A DNA stretch of 64,000 nt from Paraburkholderia sp. SOS3. GTDB taxonomy: Bacteria; Pseudomonadota; Gammaproteobacteria; Burkholderiales; Burkholderiaceae. Both the position numbers and the translations under genes were made by a program. Positions within the stretch are counted from its first letter, which is position 1, and each line of letters opens with the position of its first letter. Below, piece by piece: positions 1-11,624 of the stretch. Under the pieces are notes generated by a model. It was not told the DNA's origin and searched no databases. It saw only the letters and a program-made list of their open reading frames with translations. Where the stretch lies: positions 186,001-250,000 of the forward strand of contig NZ_CP018811.1 of NCBI RefSeq assembly GCF_001922345.1. Direction: 5' to 3'.

Positions 1-1055
1 GGCTTCGCGATGATCGTCACCCAGCCGTAGTCCTTCACGAGTTCGAGGCCTGGCGCGATGCCTTCGAGCATCCGCTCTTCTTCCGGACCCGCGAAGAGGC
101 GCGCCGATACGTCGTACGACTGACCCGGCTGAATGGTCGGCAACTGCTGCGTGACGCCGACGCGATACAGCGACGGATCGAGCTTGTTGATGTAGATCTT
201 GCGCTCGACGCCCTCTTTCGGAATCCATGCGGACGCGAAGTAGTGCTGGACCATCGCGACCCAGCCGTTGTTGGCCGAGGTGGCGTAATCGTCCTTGTTT
301 TTGTCGACGTCGCTAAACGACAGCTTCTGGAAGTGATGCTCCGACGTGTAGACCGCGGGTCCGATGAACGTATGCGAGAAGCGCGGCGTTTCGACCGGTT
401 GGCTGTCGCGCACGAGTTCCATGTACGCAGTCGGCGAGACCGGCGTCGTGCCGACGTTCTCGACCTTCGTATCGACGTTGATCACATAGCTGCCGCGCGT
501 GAACGTGTAGGTCTTGATGACCTTCACGCCACCCTTCACCGGCGACTCGAGGCTGATCTGCATCGTGTTCTGGTTGGCCGCGAGATCGTGCAGCTGGTTC
601 GGCACCGGCGTGAAGATGTCGTTGTGATTCGGATAATCGCCACCGAAGAGGCCCGTACGCGCGAGATACGTATGGTCCTTCGTGTGATCGAACAGCGTAA
701 TCACGAGGTCCGGCTGCTTACCATCGCCTTGCTTGATCAGCGTGAGCTTCGACAGCGTGCCGCCCTGCGTATCGATGTCGCCGCGATACACGTCGGTGCT
801 GAACGGAATCTGCTGGGCTTTCTGCTCGGCCGGCGTCGTCGTGCCGGGCGCGGTGCCGGCGTTAGTGGTCTGCGGCAGATCCGACGCCTGCGTGCCGGGC
901 GTCGTCGTGCCGGACGCGGCGGTGGTCGCAGTGCGCGTCGGCGTCGCGCTCGGGAAGAACATCGACGGGTGCCCATGGAACCGCTGCCAGTTGTCGAACA
1001 GCATGACAAGCGATACGAAGAAGATGACCCATAGGACCGTGCGTTTGATATCCAT
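1..1055 (-). CDS. yidC: Membrane protein insertase YidC (C-terminus cut by window edge)
   Basis: YidC inserts proteins into the inner membrane, alone or with SecYEG. The visible part is about 351 residues. It opens with [20 protein letters not shown], the N-terminal membrane segment, followed by an Ala/Thr/Pro-rich linker and the large periplasmic beta-domain typical of Gram-negative YidC. The five conserved C-terminal membrane segments lie beyond the window. The start is the ATG whose complement sits at 1053-1055. It is the last gene visible of the conserved rpmH-rnpA-yidD-yidC block, 28 bp downstream of yidD, which supports the call. The identification is very secure despite the truncation. 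Confidence 0.95.
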   Translation of the reverse strand, partial: MDIKRTVLWVIFFVSLVMLFDNWQRFHGHPSMFFPSATPTRTATTAASGTTTPGTQASDLPQTTNAGTAPGTTTPAEQKAQQIPFSTDVYRGDIDTQGGTLSKLTLIKQGDGKQPDLVITLFDHTKDHTYLARTGLFGGDYPNHNDIFTPVPNQLHDLAANQNTMQISLESPVKGGVKVIKTYTFTRGSYVINVDTKVENVGTTPVSPTAYMELVRDSQPVETPRFSHTFIGPAVYTSEHHFQKLSFSDVDKNKDDYATSANNGWVAMVQHYFASAWIPKEGVERKIYINKLDPSLYRVGVTQQLPTIQPGQSYDVSARLFAGPEEERMLEGIAPGLELVKDYGWVTIIAK

Positions 1056-1083
1056 GCGTTGTCTCAGTCGAGGCGAGAGCGCA

Positions 1084-1314
1084 TCAGCGCTTTTCAGATT
1101 TGGGTGGCGGGACTAGATCGACGCCGCCGGCCGAAAACGGGTGGCAGCGGCACAGACGCCTGGCGGCGAGGTACGTTCCGCGCGCGGCGCCATGATACTG
1201 GATTGCTTCGCGCGCGTAATCAGAACAGGAAGGATAAAAACGGCACCGGCTGCCGAGCAGCGGACTCACGGCAACTTTGTAAAACCGCAGTAAAGCGAAC
1301 AGTACCGTTTGCAT
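1084..1314 (-). CDS. yidD: Membrane protein insertion efficiency factor YidD
   Basis: This small protein of 76 residues assists YidC-dependent membrane insertion. It contains the family core [20 protein letters not shown] followed by SDYA, a later [10 protein letters not shown] segment, and three conserved cysteines. The frame is open upstream to 1425, but that extension is Arg/Pro-rich and overlaps rnpA. The internal ATG at 1314 gives [13 protein letters not shown], the normal family N-terminus, and leaves 37 bp after the rnpA stop. It lies between rnpA and yidC, its usual position. Confidence 0.93.
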   Translation of the reverse strand: MQTVLFALLRFYKVAVSPLLGSRCRFYPSCSDYAREAIQYHGAARGTYLAARRLCRCHPFSAGGVDLVPPPKSEKR

Positions 1315-1351
1315 GGCTACAGCGGCCGGGCCGCCCAACACGCTTCGACCT

Positions 1352-1795
1352 TCATGACGCCGCCGGCGGGATGGCGGGCGTCTCGGCAACCGCGGGCGCC
1401 GCGGCTTCCCGCCGCGCGATCTCACGTCCCACCTTATCCAGCAGCACGTCGATTTCGCCGCGGAACAACGCTTTCAACGGCGGCGACGCCGCACTTGGAA
1501 AAGCCTTCCTGTCGATCTTCGTGTGAAGCCGGATCAGCACGTCCCACCCGCCAAATTCCCCGCGACGCAACCGGAACGCTTCGCGGGCAAGCCGGCGGAT
1601 CAGATTTCGCGTGGCAGCGCGCGGTGCGAACTTCTTTCCGATGACGAGACCGAGCCGCGCGTCACTCCCCGTGGGCCGCGCATAGACAACGAAATGCGCG
1701 GTACGCCGCCACGGACGCAAACGAAAAACGGATGAGAACTCATCCGTTTTGAGCAGCCGGGCGGCTTTGGGAAAGGCGGCTTGCGCTCGCTGCAT
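1352..1795 (-). CDS. rnpA: Ribonuclease P protein component
   Basis: This is the protein subunit of RNase P, which with the catalytic RNA removes the 5' leader of pre-tRNAs. The signature basic region is visible as [20 protein letters not shown] and the RRLAREAFR helix that follows. I chose the ATG at 1795 ([20 protein letters not shown]), which gives 147 residues and fits Burkholderia-type homologues. A TTG at 1867 would add 24 residues with little family resemblance. The C-terminus carries an Ala/Pro-rich tail beyond the RnpA core. It is the second gene of the rpmH-rnpA-yidD-yidC operon. Confidence 0.94.
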   Translation of the reverse strand: MQRAQAAFPKAARLLKTDEFSSVFRLRPWRRTAHFVVYARPTGSDARLGLVIGKKFAPRAATRNLIRRLAREAFRLRRGEFGGWDVLIRLHTKIDRKAFPSAASPPLKALFRGEIDVLLDKVGREIARREAAAPAVAETPAIPPAAS

Positions 1796-1965
1796 CGGAA
1801 CGGTGACGTTCTGCTGCGCTGCTGCCGTTCCCGCCACATCGCGGGTATCAGCCACAGCGCGGGACAAGATAGACGAAGACCGCAGACGACTTTGCGCGAA
1901 GAGACCTTGGCAATGACATTGGCAACGATCGCGGCAAAGCGGTTACGACGGCGACCGCGTCTGCC

Positions 1966-2100
1966 TTAGATGGCCAGACGCTTACGGCCCTTCGCGCGGC
2001 GAGCGTTGATGACCTTGCGGCCGCCGGCGGTCTTCATGCGCACGCGAAAGCCATGGGTGCGCTTGCGACGGGTAACGGAAGGTTGGTAAGTACGTTTCAT
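1966..2100 (-). CDS. rpmH: 50S ribosomal protein L34
   Basis: This is a 44-residue ribosomal protein of the large subunit. It starts [18 protein letters not shown], contains [20 protein letters not shown] and ends RKRLAI, so the whole family signature is present. A purine-rich AGTGAGAG stretch precedes the ATG. It is transcribed away from dnaA and leads the rnpA-yidD-yidC operon. A candidate promoter is annotated at 2273-2301. Confidence 0.98.
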
Positions 2101-2272
2101 GTTGCTCTCACTTTCTTGTGTGAAATGACCACAGAGGGCCGCTCTTCTGGACCGCTTGCGGACTGTTCGGCGCGCCGCCTGATTGCTGCCTGCACTGCCT
2201 GATCGGGCGCCTGGCGACCCGGCCTGTGTGCTGGCCGGGTGGCACGGGAAATTGGTTTCTGCAGAACCCGCT

Positions 2273-2301
2273 ATTTAAACCGGTTTTCTTTTGGCCGTCA
2301 A
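2273..2301 (-). promoter_or_regulatory. Candidate sigma-70 promoter for rpmH operon
   Basis: Read on the minus strand, TTGACG (complement of 2296-2301) is followed after exactly 17 bp by TTAAAT (complement of 2273-2278). This is a good sigma-70 match in an otherwise GC-rich context, about 170 bp upstream of the rpmH start. The assignment is by sequence only. Confidence 0.5.
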
Positions 2302-2401
2302 TAGTTTAGGCATGCATTCGGGCAACGCTCAAACGGGATCCAGGCCAGACCGAAGCGCGCTGCACGGTGGCAAAGCACGTCGCGCGCAGTTGATCGTGCC
2401 C

Positions 2402-2410
2402 TGTGGATAA
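2402..2410 (-). promoter_or_regulatory. DnaA box
   Basis: TGTGGATAA is the exact complement of the consensus DnaA box TTATCCACA. It lies about 30 bp upstream of the candidate dnaA -10 element, a position suited to both initiation and DnaA autoregulation. Confidence 0.75.
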
Positions 2411-2610
2411 CTCAACTTTCCCGCACGATTTGGGTTTAGAATCTCGCCTTACATCCCAAGAATCCTGCACGCCGCTCCGTTTCGCTTACCGCCGCAAAGC
2501 CTTGTGGCGCAAGCGTTTGGAGCTGTTTCGTCCGGCTGCTTCGGGCCTCGTCGCGTGAAGTGACAAGAGCAGCGGCGAGTGCGCGGTGCAACCATAACGA
2601 CAGCGACTTG

Positions 2611-4245
2611 ATGAACGAATTCTGGCAACACTGTTCCGCATTGCTGGAGCGTGAATTGACGCCCCAGCAGTACGTGACGTGGATCAAACCGTTGGCCCCG
2701 GTCTCCTTCGACGCCGACGCGAACACGTTGAGCATTGCGGCGCCGAACCGGTTCAAGCTCGACTGGGTCAAGAGCCAGTTTTCCGGACGAATCACCGACC
2801 TCGCGCGCGACTTCTGGCATACGCCTGTCGACGTGCAGTTCGTTCTCGACCCCAAGGCGTCGATGCGCGGCGCCCCGCAGGCTGCGCAAGTGCGTCCGTC
2901 CGCGTCAGCGCTGAATGGCGGCGCGGCTGCCGTCGATGCGGCCGTGAGCGCCGTGCAAGCGGCGCAGGCTGCGCGTGCCGGCGCGAGCGGCTTCGGCGGC
3001 GGCGCGACGGCCGGCAGCCTGTCTGCGGTCAATGGCGCGCTTGGCGCCGCCGCCCAGCATGCACAGGCGATCCATCATTCGTCACATCAAAATGCGGACG
3101 ATTCTGTCGACCTCGACCTGCCGAGCCTCGACGCGAACGAAGCGGCCGCCGCCCGCCGCACGTGGCGTCCGCCACAAGGCGCCGCGGCCGCCAGCAGCGG
3201 CGACGCAACCGACTCGATGTACGAGCGTTCGAAGCTGAACCCCGTGCTGACCTTCGACAATTTCGTCACCGGTAAAGCGAACCAGCTCGCGCGCGCGGCG
3301 GCGATTCAGGTCGCCGACAATCCCGGCGTGTCGTACAACCCGCTGTTCCTGTACGGCGGCGTGGGCCTCGGCAAGACGCACCTGATCCACGCGATCGGCA
3401 ATCAGCTGCTGATGGATAAAGCCGGTGCGCGCATCCGCTACATCCACGCGGAACAGTACGTATCGGACGTCGTGAAGGCTTACCAGCGTAAAGCCTTCGA
3501 CGACTTCAAGCGCTACTACCACTCGCTCGACCTGCTGCTGATCGACGATATCCAGTTCTTCTCCGGCAAGTCGCGCACGCAGGAAGAGTTTTTCTACGCG
3601 TTCGAAGCGCTCGTCGCGAACAAGGCGCAGGTGATCATCACCAGCGATACGTATCCGAAAGAAATCTCTGGTATCGACGATCGTCTGATCTCGCGCTTCG
3701 ATTCAGGCCTCACCGTCGCAATCGAGCCGCCCGAGCTTGAGATGCGCGTCGCGATTCTGATGCGCAAGGCGCAATCGGAAGGCGTGAGTCTTTCGGAAGA
3801 CGTTGCGTTCTTCGTTGCCAAGCATCTTCGGTCGAACGTGCGTGAGCTCGAGGGCGCGCTGCGGAAGATCCTCGCGTACTCGAAGTTCCACGGCCGCGAG
3901 ATCTCGATCGAGCTGACGAAGGAAGCACTAAAAGATTTGCTGACGGTTCAGAACCGGCAAATTTCTGTCGAAAACATTCAGAAGACCGTCGCTGACTTCT
4001 ACAGCATCAAGGTCGCGGATATGTATTCGAAGAAGCGGCCTGCGAACATCGCGCGGCCGCGGCAGATCGCGATGTACCTGGCGAAGGAATTGACGCAGAA
4101 GAGCTTGCCGGAAATCGGCGAACTCTTCGGCGGACGCGACCATACGACCGTGCTGCACGCGGTGCGCAAGATCGCGGACGAACGGGGCAAGGACGCGCAA
4201 CTGAACCACGAGCTGCACGTGCTCGAACAGACGCTCAAGGGTTGA
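2611..4245 (+). CDS. dnaA: Chromosomal replication initiator protein DnaA
   Basis: DnaA binds DnaA boxes at oriC, opens the duplex and loads DnaB. The protein has 544 residues. Domain I begins [20 protein letters not shown]. Domain II is an unusually long Ala/Gly-rich linker (about residues 90-205), as in Burkholderia-group DnaA. Domain III has Walker A GGVGLGKT (249-256) and Walker B with LLLIDD ending at D313. Domain IV carries the DNA-binding signature [12 protein letters not shown] (507-518). The frame is open upstream to 2560, but the ATG at 2611 gives the family N-terminus. Confidence 0.98.
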   Translation: MNEFWQHCSALLERELTPQQYVTWIKPLAPVSFDADANTLSIAAPNRFKLDWVKSQFSGRITDLARDFWHTPVDVQFVLDPKASMRGAPQAAQVRPSASALNGGAAAVDAAVSAVQAAQAARAGASGFGGGATAGSLSAVNGALGAAAQHAQAIHHSSHQNADDSVDLDLPSLDANEAAAARRTWRPPQGAAAASSGDATDSMYERSKLNPVLTFDNFVTGKANQLARAAAIQVADNPGVSYNPLFLYGGVGLGKTHLIHAIGNQLLMDKAGARIRYIHAEQYVSDVVKAYQRKAFDDFKRYYHSLDLLLIDDIQFFSGKSRTQEEFFYAFEALVANKAQVIITSDTYPKEISGIDDRLISRFDSGLTVAIEPPELEMRVAILMRKAQSEGVSLSEDVAFFVAKHLRSNVRELEGALRKILAYSKFHGREISIELTKEALKDLLTVQNRQISVENIQKTVADFYSIKVADMYSKKRPANIARPRQIAMYLAKELTQKSLPEIGELFGGRDHTTVLHAVRKIADERGKDAQLNHELHVLEQTLKG

Positions 4246-4581
4246 TGCGCCGGCGCTACGGCGCAACCGGCGGGAGGCCGGCGGCGGCCGCATTTGCGAC
4301 GCCGGGTGCGATGCACGAGCACGTTCGGCCCATCGCGGCAGATCGGCAAAATCGTTCTGTTTATTTCGCCGAGCGCCCCCATTTTAGGGAAGCGGTACCG
4401 TTTTCAGGCACAATATAGGTTTAACCGTCTGGCCGTCGAACGGGCGCCGGACGGGGTGGACGAATGACGCCGGACGGCGCGCGCTAGCGAGATGGCGGGC
4501 GCCGGCGGGGGGCCGGGGCCTCAGTGCGCATCGAAGCGGTCGGGCGACGCGAGCGGGCCGATACATCAACGAAGGAACTCT
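4246..4581. other. dnaA-dnaN intergenic region
   Basis: These 336 bp contain no credible gene. The first part (about 4247-4290) is GC-rich with repeated CGGC/GCCG blocks that could fold but has no T-run. A short AT-richer stretch near 4398-4425 (TTTTCAGGCACAATATAGG) is the most promoter-like segment and may drive dnaN. The last bases include the dnaN ribosome-binding site GAAGGA. Confidence 0.5.
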
Positions 4582-5685
4582 ATGCAACTGGTCAAGACCG
4601 AACGAGATAACCTGCTCAGGCCGCTGCAAACCGTGAGTGGCATTGTTGAACGCCGCCATACGTTGCCGATCCTCGCCAATCTGCTGATTACCAAGAACGG
4701 CCCCGACGTGTCGTTCCTATCTACGGACCTTGAGCTTCAGATCACGACGCACGGCGACTTTGGCGTCGGAGGCGAATCGGTCGCGACCACGGTAGCAGCA
4801 AGAAAACTCCTCGACATTCTGCGCGCGATGCCCGACGGGCAGGTCACCTTGACGCTGAACGACAAGCGTCTGACGGTGCAGTCCGGCAAGAGCCGCTTTG
4901 CGCTGCAAACGTTGGCCGCGGACGAGTTCCCCACGGTCGCGCAAGCGAAAGATTTCGGCGCGAACCTCGCGGTTCCGCAGAAGACGTTCCGCCAGCTGCT
5001 CGGCATGGTGTATTTCGCGATGGCGCAGCAGGACATCCGCTACTACCTGAACGGCATGCTGCTCGTGGTGGACGGTAGCCAGCTGATGGCGGTTGCGACG
5101 GACGGCCACCGCCTTGCGTTTTCGTCGATGAAGATCGAAGGCAACTTCGCGCGCCAGGAAGTGATCATTCCGCGTAAGACGATTCTCGAACTGCAACGCC
5201 TGCTCGAAGACATCGATGACGTCCTGAAAATCGATATCGCGCAGACGCAGGTGAAATTCAGCTTCGGCCAGGTGGAAATCGTGTCGAAGCTCGTGGAAGG
5301 CAAATTCCCCGATTTCCAGCGCGTGATTCCGAAGACGCACAAGAACACGTTTGTGATTGGGCGAGAGGAACTGCAGCGCTCGCTGCAGCGAGCGGCGATT
5401 CTGACGTCGGACAAGTTCAAGGGCGTGCGCTGCATTATCGAGCCGGGCCAGCTGAAAATCATGTCGACGAATGCGGACCAGGAAGAAGCGCAGGAAGAAC
5501 TGGAAATCGCTTATCAGGGCGACACGGTCGATATCGGTTTCAACGTGACGTACCTGTTGGACGTATTGGCGAACCTGAAGGTGGACATGCTGCAGGTGAG
5601 CCTTGGCGACGCGAGTTCGAGCGCGCTGATCACGATTCCCGAGAACGACGAGTTCAAATACGTGGTGATGCCGATGCGCATTTAA
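4582..5685 (+). CDS. dnaN: DNA polymerase III beta subunit (sliding clamp)
   Basis: The beta clamp is a ring dimer that tethers DNA polymerase III to DNA. The 367-residue protein begins MQLVKTERDNLLRPLQTVSG, the standard clamp N-terminus, and ends VVMPMRI, the conserved C-terminal strand. Three repeated clamp domains fill the length, which is normal for the family. The ATG at 4582 is preceded by GAAGGA at good spacing, so the open frame back to 4492 is not used. It lies between dnaA and gyrB, and a terminator follows the stop. Confidence 0.98.
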   Translation: MQLVKTERDNLLRPLQTVSGIVERRHTLPILANLLITKNGPDVSFLSTDLELQITTHGDFGVGGESVATTVAARKLLDILRAMPDGQVTLTLNDKRLTVQSGKSRFALQTLAADEFPTVAQAKDFGANLAVPQKTFRQLLGMVYFAMAQQDIRYYLNGMLLVVDGSQLMAVATDGHRLAFSSMKIEGNFARQEVIIPRKTILELQRLLEDIDDVLKIDIAQTQVKFSFGQVEIVSKLVEGKFPDFQRVIPKTHKNTFVIGREELQRSLQRAAILTSDKFKGVRCIIEPGQLKIMSTNADQEEAQEELEIAYQGDTVDIGFNVTYLLDVLANLKVDMLQVSLGDASSSALITIPENDEFKYVVMPMRI

Positions 5686-5707
5686 CGCGGCCGACAATAA
5701 GAACAGA

Positions 5708-5738
5708 CCAAGGGGCGCATCGCCCCTTTGGCGTTTTT
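5708..5738 (+). terminator. Rho-independent terminator after dnaN
   Basis: AAGGGGCG (5710-5717) and CGCCCCTT (5721-5728) form a GC-rich hairpin with a 3-base loop, followed by TGGCGTTTTT. It lies 22 bp beyond the dnaN stop and about 60 bp before the gyrB start. This implies that gyrB has its own promoter in the short remaining gap. Confidence 0.8.
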
Positions 5739-5768
5739 ATGGTGTTTTGAAAATACCCCGTGCAGTAA

Positions 5769-8270
<2,502 letters not shown>

Positions 8271-8306
8271 TTCGTTGTAGCTCTGGGCGCATAACCTGAG
8301 AAAAGC

Positions 8307-8341
8307 AGACCCATAAGTTGAGAAACTTATGGGTCTTTTCT
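8307..8341 (+). terminator. Rho-independent terminator after gyrB
   Basis: AGACCCATAAGTT (8307-8319) and AACTTATGGGTCT (8324-8336) are perfect 13-bp complements around a GAGA loop, followed by a T-rich tail. AAAAGC upstream of the stem means the structure could also stop transcripts from the opposite strand. It begins about 37 bp after the gyrB stop. Confidence 0.88.
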
Positions 8342-8861
8342 ATTGGTGGCGAGACATATATGTCGAGGGCATGACGGCATTTCGGAATCGCTCCGCTACG
8401 AGTTGCGGTCGTAAAACGAGCTATTCGCTCAGAAGGATCTTCCGGCGGCTTCCACCATTGCGTGGACGGTGGTACCAAGATAGGTGACATGCCTTTGAGA
8501 CGCATGAAAGCAGAGTCGGTGGCGATTGCAAAGTGATTTGCTATCGATCCCGTTCAAATGAACGTGTGTTGATGAGAAGCGGGGCAGCTTTGTACGCATC
8601 GGTGTGTCACGCCGTAGTAACGAGGTCTGCGTGATGCTCAGATAGCATCATCGAGCAGGCGTGATAGCCCGTTGTCTCAAACTGGCTCCGAAAAGACGCC
8701 TGAATGCCGCCGAAAGCACGAACAGTCCGGTGAGCAGCGCAAAGACGACTATCGGCATGAATTCGAGCGATCAATAGTTGGCCAGCTACACGAACGCTTC
8801 GAATCCATCGAAACAGAGGTTGCCGACGCGCACAAGATGGAGCCGGTAGCGATAACCTGCC
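8342..8861. other. Gap between gyrB terminator and T6SS cassette
   Basis: This 520-bp stretch lies downstream of both flanking genes (convergent arrangement). I see no well-supported gene. On the minus strand, 8648-8758 could encode a 36-residue peptide with one hydrophobic segment (MPIVVFALLTGLFVLSAAF), but it has no ribosome-binding site. The stretch has lower GC content than the neighbouring housekeeping genes, which suits the edge of an acquired cassette. Confidence 0.4.
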
Positions 8862-9566
8862 TTACTCACGCCGTTGAACCGAAAAACGGAACGGTATTTC
8901 CGCGTCAGCAAAACGCAGCCGAATTTCGTCGCCAGACTTTACGAAACGCCGTTGCCCAAATGTGTAATACGACAGCAACAGACCTACACGAGCCTCGTGT
9001 TTATCGTTATACAAGTAGCTGTTCTTCGGAAAAGCGACTTTGCCAGCTTCATTCTCCACGACAGCACGGCATGACGAGAGCAGACCGGGTAATCGAAGAA
9101 AGCTCGCTTTGCTTTTCGGGGCAAGTGGGTCAATGAGTAGATATATCTGCGTGTACCGGTCTGCCTCGCCGGATGCGCTGCCGTGACCTTGTACGCAAAG
9201 GAGCGCAGGACGGCCACGGGCCTGGGAAGCCTGGAAGACGTCGGCGGAACCGGGATAGATGAACGACGAGTGCTCTCCAGGGAAGTGAGTCGCATCAGCG
9301 AATCGATACGTTTTGCCGTTGATCATAATGCGGTCTTCCCAGACCCAAACGCGTAGAGATTTCCCGTCCAAACGGGATCGAAGTTTAGTGAAAATACCCG
9401 GCTCGCCTTGGATGGAATACACGACCCCGGAATCGAACTTGATCGGGGCGGCGAACACTGTGTGTGGTTGTGCCGCATAGAACGGGTCGTAGTCCTCGTA
9501 GACGCGTTCCGCGAAAGCATTGCCGGCGGCAATGCCTAAGGCTCCCGCATAAATCGCCAATTTCAT
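8862..9566 (-). CDS. Putative periplasmic immunity protein of the T6SS effector
   Basis: I do not recognise a named family. The 234-residue protein starts MKLAIYAGALGIAAGNAFAE, a short Sec signal peptide with an AFA-type cleavage site, so the mature protein should be periplasmic. The rest is predicted soluble and strand-rich. Its ATG overlaps the stop of the upstream wall-hydrolase gene (ATGA), and GGGAAAG precedes it at suitable spacing. That third position in a PAAR-hydrolase operon, together with export to the compartment where the hydrolase would act, is the basis for calling it the cognate immunity protein. This is inference from context. The frame is open upstream to 9653, but that part lies inside the hydrolase gene. 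Confidence 0.6.
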   Translation of the reverse strand: MKLAIYAGALGIAAGNAFAERVYEDYDPFYAAQPHTVFAAPIKFDSGVVYSIQGEPGIFTKLRSRLDGKSLRVWVWEDRIMINGKTYRFADATHFPGEHSSFIYPGSADVFQASQARGRPALLCVQGHGSASGEADRYTQIYLLIDPLAPKSKASFLRLPGLLSSCRAVVENEAGKVAFPKNSYLYNDKHEARVGLLLSYYTFGQRRFVKSGDEIRLRFADAEIPFRFSVQRRE

Positions 9567-10177
9567 CGGTACGCTTTCCCTCCAGTGGCCTTCAGATAGT
9601 CCGGGTTGTGCTGCCAAAAGACGGTGCTGCCATGTGCAGCGGTTGATACCCATACTGAATCGTAACGGCCGCGCTCGGCACCATCGACAACTTTCCCAGT
9701 TTTCCTGTCTACGATATTCCAGCGAACGATTTGTATGCGACGTTTCTCAGGCACACCGAAGATGTTGTTCGAAGGATCGCCCCACGTGAACCCATTTCGC
9801 ACCTTGGGTCGGGTTTCGTATCGCGTCTTGAAGTCGAGGCCGTCCCACCAATACGCACCGTTCGACGGGTCCGTCCCGTCGTTGACTAACGCTTTCCGCG
9901 CCCAATCGACTGCTAGCTTCATTCCTCTGTCGTGTTCAATCTCACTTTCAACAGCGCGCATCAATCGATTGAACCGGTCGTTGGAGCCATTCCACGCGTA
10001 GGCGTAATCGTTGTCCGCAGCACGCAATTCGGAAACCGTTTTCCCGCCCCAAGCTCGGCATCGGTTCGCCACAGCAAACGCGATACCGCCAATTTCCTGC
10101 GAGTCATTCGCGGTCGAAGCCTCTCCATAGGCAATGGCAGCTAGCAAGCGAACTTCCTTATCGATTGTGTCGGTCAT
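9563..10177 (-). CDS. SleB-like cell-wall hydrolase, putative T6SS effector
   Basis: The 204-residue protein resembles the SleB/Hydrolase_2 family of peptidoglycan glycosidases. It has AIAYGEAS near the N-terminus with the likely catalytic E19, then a helix ending VANRCRAWG, and a NGAYWWDG segment like the T-G-A-L-Y motif of that family. There is no signal peptide, as expected for cargo delivered by a type VI apparatus. It starts inside the stop codon of a PAAR gene (ATGA) and ends overlapping the start of an exported protein gene. Together they form a delivery tip-effector-immunity set. Fold-level function is fairly likely. The T6SS role is inferred from the neighbours. Confidence 0.7.
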   Translation of the reverse strand: MTDTIDKEVRLLAAIAYGEASTANDSQEIGGIAFAVANRCRAWGGKTVSELRAADNDYAYAWNGSNDRFNRLMRAVESEIEHDRGMKLAVDWARKALVNDGTDPSNGAYWWDGLDFKTRYETRPKVRNGFTWGDPSNNIFGVPEKRRIQIVRWNIVDRKTGKVVDGAERGRYDSVWVSTAAHGSTVFWQHNPDYLKATGGKAYR

Positions 10178-10725
10178 CGCACACTTCCGCTGTGCCAGGC
10201 CACAAAACGCAGATTGGAACTATCCTTCACAGAAACTGCCTGTGTTTTCCCCCCTACGAGCGGCGCATCGTAAATAACGGTCGCCCCGTTGTTCAAAAGC
10301 TTGTACGTCATGCCTTCGACTGGCTCTTTGGTCCAGGCATCAACGATCTCGAAGTACTGTTCGAGGTGTTCGTCATCACGCGGTGCTATGGGCTCGCTTG
10401 CGGCAACGCGATCCGTGTTGAACGCAGCCAACTGACCCGCACTGAACTCATGAAAGCTCCTGTTCTGCGACGCAATCATGACGGGCGGCGGGTTGCACTT
10501 GCAAAGGCAGATGTCGCCTTCAAGCGCCTGTTCCTTTCCGAACATGCTGTCGGGCCATCGTGGCCCTTTCGCTGCAATAGTCCCGACCGTTTTGCAGGCG
10601 GGGCAGTGAACCTTGGCGCCGATGTACGTCGATGCACGGCCGAATTCCATGCAGCGTTCTTCCCCTTCCAGCACCACACCGTCCGCTGAGGACTTGTCGC
10701 CCTTCCTCAATGTAAATCGCCGCAC
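10174..10725 (-). CDS. PAAR domain protein (T6SS spike tip)
   Basis: PAAR proteins cap the VgrG spike and carry effectors. The N-terminal 85 residues show the form common in Burkholderia: RKGDKSSADGVVLEGEER, then C41-PA-C44, then DICLCKCNPPP (71-81). The remaining 95 residues form a predicted beta-rich extension (EIVDAWTKEPVEGMTYKLL and so on) of the kind that docks cargo. The start is GTG at 10725, preceded by AAGGAG at good spacing. An ATG start is not available. It is the first gene of a translationally coupled operon with the hydrolase and its putative immunity gene. No other T6SS genes are in this window. Confidence 0.85.
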   Translation of the reverse strand: MRRFTLRKGDKSSADGVVLEGEERCMEFGRASTYIGAKVHCPACKTVGTIAAKGPRWPDSMFGKEQALEGDICLCKCNPPPVMIASQNRSFHEFSAGQLAAFNTDRVAASEPIAPRDDEHLEQYFEIVDAWTKEPVEGMTYKLLNNGATVIYDAPLVGGKTQAVSVKDSSNLRFVAWHSGSVR

Positions 10726-11012
10726 CTGTCCCGCTCCTTATGGCCTATCGCTCAATAGAGATATGGAGTCGTGTGGGATTGCTAAATAAAGTCCATAGAC
10801 CGCACGAAATTTTGACAAAACATAACAATCAGCAATGTCTTTTAAGACGTGATCAAGCGAATCATTAAGCAAGTTCTGCAAGAGTCTTGGAAATATCCTT
10901 GCCATTAAGACCTTCACATTGAGGTCATCTTGACGTCCGCGTTAAATCATTCAATGATGCGTCGCTCACTTACGCGGCAAAGCCGCTACATAAACATCAA
11001 AGAGGATTGCAC

Positions 11013-11567
11013 GTGAAGCTTTTGAAGTGGGTCGCATGCCTATGGCTATTGATCAGCATCACAGTCGCTGCTGCGGGCATGCTGTGTAGTTCGCGCGTCG
11101 CCGATGTCGCCATCGTTCCAGGAAATACAGTCGACCGCGACGGCGTCCCGGCACCAGGACTAGCAGCAAGGCTAAGCCGCGCGAAGCAATGCTACGACGA
11201 CGGCGAATGCAAAATCATCTTCGTGAGCGGCGGCACCGGCTTATCTGGCGTAAACGAAGCCACTTCAATGCACGCATGGCTCGTACGTAACGGCGTACCA
11301 GCCGACAAAATAACTGTCGACCCGGAAGGAAACGACACATGGTCGACAGCGCAACACGCAAGCGAATGGATGCGAGCGCATAACCATTCGAGCGCGATGA
11401 TCGTGACGCAGTACTTCCACGTCCCGCGCGCCATGCTGGCGATGAAGCGTTTCGGTGTCACCGAAGTCAGCGGCGCTTATCCGCAATTTTGGCAAGCTCG
11501 CGACATCTACTCGGTCTTGCGCGAAGCGCCTGCATTTCTCTGGTACGCGGTGCGCCCATTTCCCTGA
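11013..11567 (+). CDS. DUF218 (YdcF/SanA-like) envelope protein
   Basis: The 184-residue protein begins with a membrane anchor (WVACLWLLISITVAAAGML) and continues into a DUF218 domain. Visible motifs are VAIVPGN, LAARLSRAKQCYDDG, IIFVSGGTG, DPEGNDTWSTAQHA and AMIVTQYFHVPRA, which are the typical family landmarks. Family members such as SanA and ElyC influence cell-envelope integrity, but the exact reaction is not settled. I chose GTG at 11013 because AGAGGA lies 6 bp upstream. The TTG at 11007 sits directly against that site. About 290 bp of AT-rich sequence separates it from the divergent PAAR operon. Confidence 0.82.
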   Translation: MKLLKWVACLWLLISITVAAAGMLCSSRVADVAIVPGNTVDRDGVPAPGLAARLSRAKQCYDDGECKIIFVSGGTGLSGVNEATSMHAWLVRNGVPADKITVDPEGNDTWSTAQHASEWMRAHNHSSAMIVTQYFHVPRAMLAMKRFGVTEVSGAYPQFWQARDIYSVLREAPAFLWYAVRPFP

Positions 11568-11624
11568 GATACTTGCTCACTCGCCCTTGCATAGCGCAAG
11601 ACAGCAGCGCGCCGGAGCACCGCC

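Larger units (their letters stand above)
2101..2610. other. rpmH-dnaA intergenic region, candidate chromosomal origin (oriC)
   Basis: These 510 bp separate the divergent rpmH and dnaA genes and contain no convincing gene. The part around 2265-2320 is AT-rich for this chromosome, with runs such as TATTTAAA and TTTTCTTTT. A perfect DnaA box lies at 2402-2410. A TAGAAT hexamer at 2437-2442 may be the -10 element of dnaA. Gene order around dnaA makes this a reasonable oriC candidate, but I found only one perfect DnaA box, so the call is tentative. Confidence 0.5.

Noticed and set aside
243..1034. Long plus-strand frame opposite yidC, Arg/Asp-rich
   Set aside because: It is antisense to a secure yidC gene, has extreme Arg/Val/Asp composition, and is a shadow of GC-rich codon bias.
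8648..8758. 36-residue hydrophobic minus-strand ORF after the immunity-like gene
   Set aside because: No ribosome-binding site and too short to judge. A hydrophobic stretch of this size can occur by chance.
8672..9136. Plus-strand frame overlapping the immunity-like gene
   Set aside because: It lies opposite a gene with a signal peptide and operon overlap, has no ribosome-binding site and no recognisable domain.
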